A DNA stretch of 64,000 nucleotides from Actinomycetota bacterium (GCA_021324595.1 JAJPIV010000112.1:18592-82591); one strand, 5' to 3'. Numbered from the stretch's first letter, positions 9,342 through 17,964 are shown. Numbers and translations: made by a program. Notes: generated by a model not told the origin, from the letters alone.

Positions 9342-9406
9342 CACCTCCCCGCGCCCGCATCCCGGTCCGCTCCCGCCAACCCCGCACAACGATGAGAGGT
9401 ACCCCC

Positions 9407-10483
9407 ATGAAAGTCACTGACGGCTCCTCACGCGCGGCCCGGCGCGGCCGTGGCGGCCGCTACGGCCAGGCCGCCGCCGCCGTAGCTGCCGCCGCCGCCT
9501 TTGCGCTGGCCCTCAGCGCCTGCGGCGGCGGCTCGGGCGGCTCGGGCGGCTCGGGCGCCAACGGCTGGGCCACGGTCAACGTCGGCATCGCGCTGTCGCC
9601 CCCGAAGGCAATCTTCATGGGGCCCTACGTCGCCCAGGCCGAGGGCTTCTTCGCCAGGGAGCACCTGCACGTCAAGTTCATCAGCATGCCCAACGGCCTG
9701 CAGACCGAGCTCGGCACCACGGCGGGGAGCATCGACTTCGGGTTCAGCTCGGCGAGCGATTCGATCGAGGCGGCCGCGCAGCACGCGCCGATCCACGCGA
9801 TCTGGTCGTACGGCACCAAGCTGGACACCCAGTGCATCGGCGCGCCGGGCATCAAGTCCGCCAGGGACCTGATCGGCAAGCCGGTAGGCTCCACGGGGAC
9901 CGACGGCTTCTCGATCACCTTGCTCCAGGCCTGCCTGGAGCCGGCCGGGGTGCACCTGAGCCAGGTCAAGCCGATCAACATGACCCGCTCGGAGTTCGTC
10001 CCCGCCATGGTCGCGGGGAAGATCGACGCGGCGGTCTTCCACGCCGATGACGCCTACGTGATCACGCACCAGCTCAAGGGCGCCTCCGTCCTGGAGTCGG
10101 AGTACAAGACCATCCCCCAGTGGTGGTACGGGGGCGTGAGCATGCTGGACGCCTACGGCAAGGCCCACCACGACGTGGTCGTCCGCTTCCTGATGGCGAT
10201 GATGCTGGCGGACCGCTGGATGAACAACCCGGCGAACAACGCCGCGCTGGTGGCGCTGGCGGTCAAGACCACCCAGGAGGACCCGGCGGCCGTGGCGTAC
10301 GCCATCAGCTTCCTGCGCAAGTCGGGCACCTGGCCCGACAGCGTCGGCCTTGACCCGGCGCAGGTCAACTACACGGCGGGGATCCTGGCCAAGTACAAGG
10401 ACATCCCGTCCCAGCCCAGCTTCAGCCAGATCGTCGACCCGAGCTACGCCGACCAGGCCGCGGCCAGGCTGGGAGCGCCGTGA
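9407..10483 (+). CDS. ABC transporter substrate-binding lipoprotein, NMT1/SsuA-like
   Basis: 358 residues. A basic N-terminus and hydrophobic stretch end in lipobox LSAC with Cys39 as the lipid anchor, followed by a Gly/Ser linker. The mature part reads like the NMT1/THI5-like and SsuA/TauA fold: PKAIFMGPYVAQAEGFFARE at the start, then DFGFSSASDSIEAA and KSARDLIGKPVG. It would bind the imported compound outside the membrane; the ligand is unknown. The ATG at 9407 is preceded by GAGAGG. The stop overlaps the next GTG by 4 bases. Confidence 0.9.
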   Translation: MKVTDGSSRAARRGRGGRYGQAAAAVAAAAAFALALSACGGGSGGSGGSGANGWATVNVGIALSPPKAIFMGPYVAQAEGFFAREHLHVKFISMPNGLQTELGTTAGSIDFGFSSASDSIEAAAQHAPIHAIWSYGTKLDTQCIGAPGIKSARDLIGKPVGSTGTDGFSITLLQACLEPAGVHLSQVKPINMTRSEFVPAMVAGKIDAAVFHADDAYVITHQLKGASVLESEYKTIPQWWYGGVSMLDAYGKAHHDVVVRFLMAMMLADRWMNNPANNAALVALAVKTTQEDPAAVAYAISFLRKSGTWPDSVGLDPAQVNYTAGILAKYKDIPSQPSFSQIVDPSYADQAAARLGAP

Positions 10484-11673
10484 CGGCCCGGGGAACCTCG
10501 CCGTCCCGCGGGACCGCGCCGTCCCGCGGGACCGCGCCTGGCAGCGGGCCGGCGGCGACGGCCGACCCGGGCGGGGCCCGGTCCCGCCAGGCCGACCCGG
10601 GCACGGCCCGGGTCGGCCTGGCCGCGGTCGGCCTCGGCCGGTGGGCCCGGGTCATGGCCCGCGCCTACGCCGGCAGCGAGGTGGTGGAGCTGCGAACCTG
10701 CTACACCCGCAACGCCGAGCGCCGGGCCGCGTTCGCCGCCGACTTCGGGTGCCAGGCGGACGAGTCGCTCGAGGCGCTGCTCGCGCGCGACGACGTCGAC
10801 GCACTCGTGGTCACCGCGCCCAACGACCAGCACGCGCCGATCATCGAGGCGGCGGCCGCCGCGGGCAAGCACGTCTACACGGAGAAGCCGGTCGCCGTCA
10901 GCCTGGCCGACGTCCGGCGCATCCGCCGCGCGGTGCGCGGGTCGCAGATCGTCTTCGCCTGCGGGCACAGCGCGCGGCGCCTGGCCGGCCTGCGGGAGAT
11001 GAAGCGGATGCTCGACTCCGGGCAGGCGGGCTCACCGTCCATGGCCGAGGCCGTCTTCGGGAACGAGCGCGGGCTCGAGCTGAAGGAGGGGGACTGGCGC
11101 GCGGACCCGGCGCAGTGCCCGGGCGGGCCGCTGACCCAGCTCGGCATCCACCAGATCGACAACCTGCAGTACCTGCTCGGCCCGGCCAGGCGCGCGGTCG
11201 CCATGGGCCGGGCCCCCCGGCCGGGAATCGCCAACGAGCTGGCGGTCGGCGTGCTGCTGGAGTTCGAGGAGTCGCTGGGGTACCTGGGCTGCAACTGGCT
11301 CTCCCCGGGCAGCTTCACCATCGACGTGTACTGCACGGCGGCGCGGCTGCGGTACGAGCTGGACTTCACCTGGTGGAGCAAGTCGGCGCAGACCGACGCG
11401 CACACCCGCCTGACCCGCACGGTCATCGCCGCCGACAGCGCCGACCCGGACGCCCGCGTCCTGCGGGCCGACGACGTGCCGCTGTCGCCCCGCGATCACC
11501 TGCGCGAGGAGATCGAGGAGTTCGGACGGGCGGTGCGCGGCGACGACGCGGTCGAGGTCGGGCTCGCCGAGGCGGTGTCCAACGTCGCCGTGCTCCAGGC
11601 GGCCGCGCGGTCCCTGGCCGACGCCAGGCCGGTCGAGGTCGGCGAGATCATGGCGGAGATCGGGGAGGACTGA
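10480..11673 (+). CDS. Gfo/Idh/MocA-family NAD(P)-dependent oxidoreductase
   Basis: 397 residues. The first ~40 are a low-complexity Ser/Arg/Pro extension partly built from a duplicated 18-base unit (SRGTAP twice). The Rossmann fold follows (GLAAVGLGRWARVMA), then VTAPNDQHAPI, the family hallmark EKPVAVS and an alpha/beta C-terminal domain with QLGIHQIDNLQYLLG. Family members oxidise sugar or polyol hydroxyls. The start GTG overlaps the binding-protein stop. Operon context suggests it acts on the imported compound or its first product. Confidence 0.88.
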   Translation: MTARGTSPSRGTAPSRGTAPGSGPAATADPGGARSRQADPGTARVGLAAVGLGRWARVMARAYAGSEVVELRTCYTRNAERRAAFAADFGCQADESLEALLARDDVDALVVTAPNDQHAPIIEAAAAAGKHVYTEKPVAVSLADVRRIRRAVRGSQIVFACGHSARRLAGLREMKRMLDSGQAGSPSMAEAVFGNERGLELKEGDWRADPAQCPGGPLTQLGIHQIDNLQYLLGPARRAVAMGRAPRPGIANELAVGVLLEFEESLGYLGCNWLSPGSFTIDVYCTAARLRYELDFTWWSKSAQTDAHTRLTRTVIAADSADPDARVLRADDVPLSPRDHLREEIEEFGRAVRGDDAVEVGLAEAVSNVAVLQAAARSLADARPVEVGEIMAEIGED

Positions 11674-11732
11674 CCGGCCATGACCGTGACCGCGGGCCCG
11701 CGCCCGCCGCATCCGAGGGGAGGTCGCCGCGC

Positions 11733-12608
11733 ATGACGGCCGTCCCGTCCCGGCGCCGCTTCGACGAGCTCACTGACCCGGAGATCGCGGCCGCCCTCGC
11801 GCGCAGCCCCCGGGTGATCCTGCCCATGGGCAGCATCGAGCAGCACGGGCCGCACCTGCCGACCGGCACCGACTTCTTCGCGGCCACCTCGATCGCGCTG
11901 GCCGTGGCCGATCACCTGGACGCCCTCGTGCTCCCCGTGTGCCCGCTCGGCGTCACGCCGATGCACATGCCGTTCCCCGGGACCGTGTCGCTGCGGCCGC
12001 AGACCCTGCAGGACGTGGTCGCCGACATCGGCGCGTCCGTTGCGGGGCACGGATGCACGGAGTTCGTGATCCTCAACTGGCACGAGGGCAACATCCCGTC
12101 GCTGGCGCTCGCCGCCGAGCACCTCCACCGTGACCTGGGCCTGGCGGTGGTCGTCGTGCAGGCCTGCTACGTCGCGGAGGAGCGGTACGGCCCGCAGGCC
12201 GGCGGGCTCACCCACGGCGGCAAGATCGAGGCCTGGTCGGTGCTCAGCTGCCGGCCCGACCTGGTGCACCTGGACCGGGCGGCCGGCAGCGGGGACCGGC
12301 GGCAGGGCGAGCTCGTGGACCGGCTCCGCAGGGACCGCGCGTTCCAGCCGGTGCTCACCGACGTGCGGACCATGTCGCCGGCCGGCTGGTATGGCGATCC
12401 CGCGGGCGCCACCGAGCAGGAGGCCCGTGAGTTCGTCGCGGGGCTCGGAGCCGAGATCGCCGACCGGCTGATCGGGGTGCTCGACGCGCTCGCCCAGGTC
12501 CAGCCCGGGCCGGCGCAGGCGCAGGCCCGTGGCGCGCAGGCCCGTGGCGCGCAGGCCCGTGGCGCGCAGCGGGGCGCCTCGGCGCGCGCACCGGGGCTGC
12601 CCGCATGA
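11733..12608 (+). CDS. Creatininase-family amidohydrolase
   Basis: 291 residues with the family signature GSIEQHGPHLPTGTD (metal ligands Glu, His and Asp), PMHMPFPGTVS, and NWHEGN carrying another metal ligand. Members hydrolyse cyclic or linear amides such as creatinine and N-formyl compounds. The ATG at 11733 follows a GAGGGGAGG run. The C-terminal ~25 residues are a repeat tail (GAQAR three times) encoded by three perfect 15-base units, unlikely to be part of the enzyme fold. The stop overlaps the cupin start. Its role in this pathway is not obvious. Confidence 0.88.
   Translation: MTAVPSRRRFDELTDPEIAAALARSPRVILPMGSIEQHGPHLPTGTDFFAATSIALAVADHLDALVLPVCPLGVTPMHMPFPGTVSLRPQTLQDVVADIGASVAGHGCTEFVILNWHEGNIPSLALAAEHLHRDLGLAVVVVQACYVAEERYGPQAGGLTHGGKIEAWSVLSCRPDLVHLDRAAGSGDRRQGELVDRLRRDRAFQPVLTDVRTMSPAGWYGDPAGATEQEAREFVAGLGAEIADRLIGVLDALAQVQPGPAQAQARGAQARGAQARGAQRGASARAPGLPA
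12521..12565 (+). repeat. Three perfect 15-base tandem repeats in a gene tail
   Basis: Unit GCAGGCCCGTGGCGC occurs three times in a row, with a fourth partial copy. The repeats are in frame, encode a GAQAR-type tail of the creatininase-family protein, and are probably a slippage expansion. Confidence 0.9.
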
Positions 12609-13021
12609 CCGCGGTGATCCCGGCGGGATCGGGCCGGCGGCTGGCGCTGCCCGGGCGCTCGGCGATCGAGCTGGCGTCCGCGGCCGAGGGCGGCCACGGC
12701 GTGACAGTGCGCCTGGTGACGATCCCGCCGGAGGGCGAGCCCGGCAAGCCGGAGCGGGCGCGTCCGGGCGGCGCGGCGCGGCCGCGCGGCCCCCACCGGC
12801 ATGACGGGTGCGAGGAGGTGATCGTCATCCAGGCGGGCAACGGCACGTTCGAGGCGGGCGGCCGGGCGGTGCCCGTGGGCCCGGGCGACGTGATCGTGGT
12901 CTCGCCCGGGGAGCCGCACCGGACCCGCAACACCGGCACCGGCGACCTGGTGAGCCTGTGCTTCTTCCCGGTGCCCGACCTGGCCGCGGTGACCACCGAG
13001 CTGCCGGGGCCGGCGCGGTGA
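12605..13021 (+). CDS. Cupin-domain protein
   Basis: 138 residues forming one cupin barrel. Motif 1 is seen in PHRHDGCEEVIVIQAGNGTF and motif 2 in PGDVIVVSPGEPHRTRN, including the expected His/Glu metal ligands. Single-domain cupins in catabolic operons are usually isomerases, lyases or small-molecule sensors; which applies is unclear. ATG start overlaps the upstream stop, and its own stop overlaps the next GTG (both 4 bases). Confidence 0.85.
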   Translation: MTAVIPAGSGRRLALPGRSAIELASAAEGGHGVTVRLVTIPPEGEPGKPERARPGGAARPRGPHRHDGCEEVIVIQAGNGTFEAGGRAVPVGPGDVIVVSPGEPHRTRNTGTGDLVSLCFFPVPDLAAVTTELPGPAR

Positions 13022-14004
13022 GCGCCGACGTGATCTGCCTGCGGCCCGAGGCGGACTTCCGGGAGGTGGAGGTGGCCCCGCCGGGCGCCCTGCGGATCCG
13101 CTACGCCGAGCCCGGGCAGGTGCCCGAGGCCGACCTGGCCAGCGCCCGCGCGCTCGTCCTCGCGTCGGTCGGCCCCCGGATCGAGCGATCCTGGCTCGAC
13201 CGGATCCCGAACCTGCAGCTCGTCCAGTTCACCGGCGCGGGGGTGGACAGGCTCGGCACCGCCTGCGCGCACCGGCCGGAGGTGGCGGTGGCGAACGTGC
13301 CGGCCGCCAACGTGCGCGAGGTCGCCGAGTACGTGCTGCTGGCGGCCGGCGTCCTGCTGCGCGGCCTGGCCCGCGCGGACCGCGGCGTCAGGGCGGGCCG
13401 GTACGCGGAGGTCCGCGCGTCCCTGACGCCAGCAGCGGTGCGCAGCATCCACTCGCGCACCGTCGGGGTGGTCGGCCTCGGGCAGGTCGGCCTCGCGGTG
13501 GCCCGCCTGCTGCGCGCCGCCGGGGCAGCCGTCTGCTACTGCGACCCCGCGCCACCCGACCTCGCAGCGGCGGACGAGCTCGGCCTGGTCCGCCTCGGCC
13601 TTGACGACCTGCTCGCCCGGTGCGACGTGGTGACCCTGCACGTGCCGCTGCTGCCGGGAACCCGCGGCCTGATCGGCGAGGACAGGCTCCGGGCGATGCC
13701 CCGCGGCGCGCTGCTCATCAACGCCTCGCGGGGCGGCGTGGTGGACGAGGGCGCGCTCGCCCGCGCGCTGGCCGACGGGCACCTCGGCGGCGCGGCGGTC
13801 GACGTGTACGAGCAGGAGCCTCCTCCGGCGGGCTCGCCGCTGCTGAGCCTGCCCCCCGGCGTCGCCGAGCGGGTCCTGTTCACCCCGCACATCGCCGGGG
13901 TCGCCTACGAGGCGGCGCGCGCCCTGTACAGCCAGGCCTGGGACAACGTCACGCGGGTGCTCGTGCGGGGCCTGCCGCCGCTGCACCGCGTCCGTCCGGG
14001 CTAG
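13018..14004 (+). CDS. D-isomer-specific 2-hydroxyacid dehydrogenase
   Basis: 328 residues with the NAD-binding loop VGVVGLGQVGLAVARLL near residue 145, TLHVPLLPGTRGLI, the catalytic Arg region INASRGGVVDEGAL, and the catalytic His region LFTPHIAG. Such enzymes interconvert 2-oxoacids and D-2-hydroxyacids. In sulfolactate-degrading bacteria a member of this family (SlcC) oxidises (S)-sulfolactate, which would suit the SuyAB-like lyase in the divergent operon; that link is inference. GTG start overlaps the cupin stop. A long hairpin begins at its stop codon. Confidence 0.88.
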   Translation: MSADVICLRPEADFREVEVAPPGALRIRYAEPGQVPEADLASARALVLASVGPRIERSWLDRIPNLQLVQFTGAGVDRLGTACAHRPEVAVANVPAANVREVAEYVLLAAGVLLRGLARADRGVRAGRYAEVRASLTPAAVRSIHSRTVGVVGLGQVGLAVARLLRAAGAAVCYCDPAPPDLAAADELGLVRLGLDDLLARCDVVTLHVPLLPGTRGLIGEDRLRAMPRGALLINASRGGVVDEGALARALADGHLGGAAVDVYEQEPPPAGSPLLSLPPGVAERVLFTPHIAGVAYEAARALYSQAWDNVTRVLVRGLPPLHRVRPG

Positions 14005-14032
14005 CTGCCCGGCGGGGCGGCTAGCCCGGACG
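13993..14032. terminator. Perfect 13-bp hairpin over the stop codon
   Basis: CGTCCGGGCTAGC (13993-14005) pairs exactly with GCTAGCCCGGACG (14020-14032) around a 14-base loop. The stem includes the TAG stop at 14002-14004. There is no U-tract. It may be a partial terminator or an RNA-stabilising element that lowers expression of the following LVIVD gene. Confidence 0.55.
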
Positions 14033-14067
14033 CGTGGCACGGCCAGCACTCGGTGAAGGGAGCGCGC

Positions 14068-15237
14068 GTGGACAACCGGACGGCGACGGCGGCGGGCCTG
14101 CGGCTGCTAGCCCGCCACGACCTGGCGGGTCACGGCGACGGGATGCAGGTCATCCGGCACGGCGACGCCCTGTACGTCGGCCACGCGGGCACGAGCGGGA
14201 TGGGCACCTCGATCCTCGACGTCGGCGACCCGCGGCGCCCGCGCCTGGTGAGGCAGTGGCCCGCGCCGCGGTTCACCCACACGCACAAGGTCCAGGTCGC
14301 CGACGGCCTGCTGCTGGTCAACCATGAGAAGTTCCCGGTCAGGGGACCGGCCGGCGGGCCGTTCTCCGCCGGGCTCGCCGTCTACCGCCTCGACGACCCG
14401 CTGAACCCGGCCGAGGCCGGGTTCTGGCGCGGCGGCGGCGGCGGCGTGCACCGCATCGTGTGGACCGGCGGCCGCTACGCGCACATGTCCGCGACGCCGG
14501 ACGGCTTCCGCGACCGGATCTGGCTCGTCCTCGACATGAGCGACCCGGCGCATCCCGCGGAGGCCGCGCGCTGGTGGTGGCCGGGGCAGCGGGAGGGGGA
14601 AGAGCCCGGCTGGCCCGAGGGCGCGCGCTACGCGGCCCATCACGCGCTCATCGCCGGCGACCGCGCGTACCTCGGCTACGACGACGCCGGGATGGTCGTG
14701 CTCGACGTGAGCGACATGACCAGGCCGCGGAAGGTGGCCTCGCTGCAGTGGGGCGGCGGCTCCACGCACACGTGCCTGCCGCTGCCCGGCCGGGGCCTCG
14801 TCGTGGTCACCGACGAGCAGGTGCACAACGGCCCCAGCGCCCCGCAGCGGGCGGTCCGGGTCGTCGGCACGGCGGGCGGCGCGCCACGGGTGCTGGGGAT
14901 GTGCCCCCACCCGGCGGGCTACGATTCCGTGCCGCTGCGGTTCGGCGCGCACAACCTGCACGAGAATCAGCCAGGGGCGTACCGCAGCGAGCGGCTGGTG
15001 TTCGCCACCTACTTCGCCGCCGGGGTGCGGGTGTATGACCTGGCCGACCCCGAGCACCCCGCCGAGGTCGCGCACTGGGTGCCCGTGCCGCCGCGCGGGC
15101 AGGCCGCCGCCCAGATCAACGACCTGTTCGTGGACTCCGGCGGCCTGATCTGGGTGACGGACCGCATCGGCGGCGGGCTCTACGTGCTGGAGCCCGAGCC
15201 CGGCCTCGCGGCGCTGATGGCCAGCGCGCGGATCTGA
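14068..15237 (+). CDS. LVIVD-repeat beta-propeller-like protein
   Basis: 389 residues. Repeats of the LVIVD type recur through the protein: TSILDVGDPRRPRLVRQW, LDMSDPAHPAEAARWW, LDVSDMTRPRKVASLQW and YDLADPEHPAEVAHWV. These form a propeller of unknown general function. His-rich spots (FTHTHKVQV, STHTC, AAHHAL) could bind a metal or ligand. No signal peptide is seen, so it is probably cytoplasmic. GTG at 14068 has GGGAG 7 bases upstream and is preferred over an in-frame GTG at 14053. Last gene of the operon, separated by the hairpin. Confidence 0.75.
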   Translation: MDNRTATAAGLRLLARHDLAGHGDGMQVIRHGDALYVGHAGTSGMGTSILDVGDPRRPRLVRQWPAPRFTHTHKVQVADGLLLVNHEKFPVRGPAGGPFSAGLAVYRLDDPLNPAEAGFWRGGGGGVHRIVWTGGRYAHMSATPDGFRDRIWLVLDMSDPAHPAEAARWWWPGQREGEEPGWPEGARYAAHHALIAGDRAYLGYDDAGMVVLDVSDMTRPRKVASLQWGGGSTHTCLPLPGRGLVVVTDEQVHNGPSAPQRAVRVVGTAGGAPRVLGMCPHPAGYDSVPLRFGAHNLHENQPGAYRSERLVFATYFAAGVRVYDLADPEHPAEVAHWVPVPPRGQAAAQINDLFVDSGGLIWVTDRIGGGLYVLEPEPGLAALMASARI

Positions 15238-15604
15238 AAGGTGATCCGAGCCGTCGGGCGGCAGGCAGGTTCACGACGTCCCGCAGGGCCGGCCGGCCGC
15301 GGCCCGGAACCTGGCCGGCGGCTGAGCCCGTCCGCCGCGCCCGGCCGCTCGGCGGTCAAGCCGGCAGGCGGGCCGGGCAGCGGGCGGCGGCGATGGCCGC
15401 GCGGCGGCACGGCCGGCCCCCGGGAGCGGGCTACACTGAACGATGTGCCGTCGCTCCCCCTCCGCCACGAGCGACGTGCCATGCCCCAGCCGCCGCGCCC
15501 GGCGAGGTGATCGCCCGGCCCGCGAGTGACGGGCGATCGGCGCACCGCCTCCCGGCGGTCGCGGGACCGCGGTGACAGGTCGGCGGGCCGACAGCGGAGG
15601 CGCG
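15238..15604. other. Gene-poor spacer, one doubtful 28-codon leaderless frame
   Basis: This 367-base stretch holds no recognisable gene. At 15432-15437 there is TACACT, a good -10, six bases before an ATG at 15443 that opens a 28-codon frame ending at 15529. That spacing is what a leaderless transcript would have, but no -35 is visible and the peptide (rich in Arg, Ser, Pro) resembles nothing I know. Confidence 0.3.
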
Positions 15605-16405
15605 ATGCCGAACGAGCGGGAGCAGCTGCGGCGGATCTTCGACTCCGCGGCGGACCGGTACCAGCGTGCCCGCCCCGACTACCCCGACCGGCTCTACGAG
15701 GACCTCATCCTGCTCTGCGGGCTCTCCCGCAGCGCGCGGCTGCTCGAGGTGGGCTGCGCGACGGGCAAGGCGACCCTGCCGCTGGCGCGGCGCGGGTTCG
15801 CGATCACCGCGCTGGACATCGGCTCGCGGCTAGCCGCCGCGGCGCGGCGCAACCTCGCGCCGTTCCCGCAGGTCGAGGTGGTGGAGGCCGACTTCGAGAC
15901 CTGGGCCCCGGCCGACGGCTCGCGGTTCGACCTCGTCTACGCAGCGACGGCCTGGCACTGGATCGACCCCTCGGTGCGCTACCGGCGTGCCTTCGGCCTG
16001 CTGCGGCCCGGCGGGTACCTGGCGTTCTGGCTGGCCGCCCACGTGTACCCGGAGGACGGCGACCCGTTCTTCCGCGAGATCCAGGACATCTACGACGAGA
16101 TCGGCGAGGGCCGCGCGGACGCCGGGCACGGCTGGCCCACGCCCGGTGAGCTCGGCGACGACCGCGCCGAGATCGAGGAGAGCAAGCTGTTCGAGGTCGT
16201 CGGGATCCGGCAGTACGACTGGGAGACCCGCTACAGCGCGCAGCGGTACATCGAGCTGCTGGAGACGTTCTCCGGCCACCTCGCGATGGAGAAGTGGAAG
16301 CGGGACCGGCTCTACGCCGAGATCCGCCGCCGGGTCGCGCTGCGGCCGGAACCGGTCCTGCGGCGGCACTGGGGCGCGATCCTGCACGTCGCCCGCCGCG
16401 CCTAG
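15605..16405 (+). CDS. Class I SAM-dependent methyltransferase
   Basis: 266 residues. Motif I is LLEVGCATGKATLPLA (47-62), followed by ALDIGSRL, VEADFETW and an acceptor region FDLVYAATAWHWID, the layout of Methyltransf_11/25 proteins. WHWID and the opening FDSAADRYQRARPDYP resemble small-molecule methyltransferases of the UbiE/Tam type. ATG at 15605 has GGAGG 5 bases upstream. It stands alone between the catabolic operon and a transposon graveyard; substrate unknown. Confidence 0.85.
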   Translation: MPNEREQLRRIFDSAADRYQRARPDYPDRLYEDLILLCGLSRSARLLEVGCATGKATLPLARRGFAITALDIGSRLAAAARRNLAPFPQVEVVEADFETWAPADGSRFDLVYAATAWHWIDPSVRYRRAFGLLRPGGYLAFWLAAHVYPEDGDPFFREIQDIYDEIGEGRADAGHGWPTPGELGDDRAEIEESKLFEVVGIRQYDWETRYSAQRYIELLETFSGHLAMEKWKRDRLYAEIRRRVALRPEPVLRRHWGAILHVARRA

Positions 16406-16548
16406 CGGCCAGGGGAACAAGGCCGGAGCCGGAACGGGACCGTTGCCGGTCCGGTCACGCTGGGCAGGTCGGCGCGTCGCGGTGAGGCACTCCGCGGCGC
16501 ACATCTTCCGCGGCGGGCAGCGCCCTCGGCTGAGGACGCTCCCGGCCA

Positions 16549-16905
16549 GAGGCCCCCGCCAGGTCCCATGTAGCGGCGGGCTTCGGTCCATTCGTCGTTC
16601 TGCTCCAGGAACACGGCGCCGGCGAGGCGGGTGACAGCCTCGCCGCCGGGGAAGATGCCAGCCCCGCCGGCTCTGCGGCGCAGTTCCCGGTTGAGCCGCT
16701 CCTTGGGGTTGGACGACCAGGCTTGGCGCCAGATCTCGCGTGGCTCGGCGGTGAAGGCGAGCAGGTCATCATGGGCGTCGGGCAGGCGCGTGGCGGCGGG
16801 GATCTTGCCCAGCAGCGCGTCCACGACCGGGCCGAACTGCGCGTCGACCTCGGCGGTGCGGGCTGGCCGGAGGTGGTCCGTACCAGCGTGGCCACCCAGG
16901 CTGGC
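16549..16905 (-). pseudogene. IS256-family transposase remnant
   Basis: On the minus strand, 16549-16881 encodes the C-terminal part of an IS256/Mutator transposase: VDAQFGPVVDALLGKIP, DAHDDLLAFTAEPREIWRQA, SSNPKERLNRELRRRAGG and LEQNDEWTEARRYMG. The preceding homologous piece (WVATLVRT) is in another frame at about 16882-16905, so there is a frameshift. The catalytic DDE domain is missing. Upstream sequence to ~17136 is open but does not look like transposase. Dead element. Confidence 0.75.
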
Positions 16906-17180
16906 TGGACCTGGCGACTTTGGCCGGAAGATCGCGAAGGCGGCGGGTGCGGCATCTTTGCCAGCTCGCGCCTCGGAGACCCGCGACTCCGCGACGCCAT
17001 CCCGGCCAGTTTGTACCGGCCGAGGGGCCTCCAGCCCTATTCTCCAGCTGGTTTCCCGGCGGTACCCACAGGTCCGCCAGGACTCTGCGGGATGGGGCGT
17101 CGCCAGCATCCGCCAGTCAGCCCGCTGTAACGGCACGTCAATCCTGAGGGAGCGCCGTCAGCGCCAGTCAGCACCTCGAC

Positions 17181-17215
17181 GTTGATCTTCGATGTAGGAT
17201 ATGTACATCGTCAAC
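17181..17215. promoter_or_regulatory. Inverted repeat and -10 box upstream of vapBC
   Basis: CGATGTA (17190-17196) and TACATCG (17204-17210) form a 7-bp inverted repeat with a 7-base centre, flanked by GTTGA and TCAAC (17181-17185 and 17211-17215). A good -10, TAGGAT, sits at 17195-17200 inside it. This is the expected place for VapBC autorepression. Confidence 0.55.
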
Positions 17216-17233
17216 ATGAGACTGGGGGGACCG

Positions 17234-17455
17234 GTGGCGCTGACACAGATAGATCTCGACGAGGACGCTCTAGCCGAGGCCATGCGGCTGTCTGGGGCGA
17301 AGACGAAGAAGGAGACCGTTAACCTGGCCCTGCGCGAATACGCGGCCCGGCACCGACGGATCGAGGCGCTGGAGCATTACGCGGCGCTCGCGGCGAGCTG
17401 GGACTATCAGGACTGGGAGCGGCGCCGGGCGGAGGAGAAGGATCCCGCGGCGTGA
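17234..17455 (+). CDS. vapB: VapB-type antitoxin
   Basis: 73 residues from GTG at 17234, which has a GGGGGGA ribosome site; in-frame ATGs at 17201 and 17216 are alternatives lying inside or next to the putative operator. The N-terminal ribbon-helix-helix-like part (LTQIDLDEDALAEAMRLSGA, then KTKKETVNLALREYAARH) is the VapB/DUF2191 pattern. The C-terminal half (YAALAASWDYQDWERRR) would wrap the toxin active site. It should neutralise VapC and repress the operon. Its stop overlaps the toxin GTG by 4 bases. Confidence 0.85.
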   Translation: MALTQIDLDEDALAEAMRLSGAKTKKETVNLALREYAARHRRIEALEHYAALAASWDYQDWERRRAEEKDPAA

Positions 17456-17874
17456 TCCGCTTCCTGCTGGATTCCTCGGCGCTATGGCGCGTGCTGCGAG
17501 ACGCCGAACTGCGGGCGGCATGGGCGCCGGTGGTCTCCGACGGCGCGGTCGGCTCCTGTCATCCCCAGCGAGTCGAGTTTCGCCGGTCAGCCCGCAATCT
17601 CGACGAGTACGAACAGATGACGGAGATGTTCGCCGCGCTCTACCCGGACGTCCCGCTACCCAAGACCACCTGGCGTTGGATGGAATCAGCCCAGTACCGG
17701 CTCCTGCGCAACGGCGCCCACCGCGCCATGTCCGCAGTCGACCTGCTGATCTGCGCCACCGCCGCCCAGCACGACCTCACCGTGCTGCACGACGACAACG
17801 ACTTCAGCGCCGCCGCCCGCTACCTGCCCGACCTCCGCGAGCGCAACGTCCGCGACACCCCCAAGATCGACTAA
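17452..17874 (+). CDS. vapC: VapC-type PIN-domain ribonuclease toxin
   Basis: 140 residues with PIN-domain acidic residues Asp7 (FLLDSSALW), Glu42 (RVEFRR), Asp97 (MSAVDLLICATA) and the DDNDF cluster at 114-118. VapC toxins cut RNA, typically tRNA or rRNA, unless VapB is bound. The frame is intact and of normal length, so the pair is probably active. Located between two transposase remnants next to the DISARM operon, consistent with an accessory island. Confidence 0.9.
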   Translation: MIRFLLDSSALWRVLRDAELRAAWAPVVSDGAVGSCHPQRVEFRRSARNLDEYEQMTEMFAALYPDVPLPKTTWRWMESAQYRLLRNGAHRAMSAVDLLICATAAQHDLTVLHDDNDFSAAARYLPDLRERNVRDTPKID

Positions 17875-17964
17875 CCAGGAACCAGCCACCATCCGCAGCC
17901 ATACGGCCGGTCATGTTCGCGCGCCGAGCCGCCGTAATGGTCGGCTTGAGGGGCGTCGGACGGG

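Noticed and set aside
16402..17136. An intact 244-residue protein on the minus strand
   Set aside because: Only the middle matches an IS256 transposase C-terminus; a neighbouring homologous block is in another frame and the catalytic half is missing, so it is a pseudogene.
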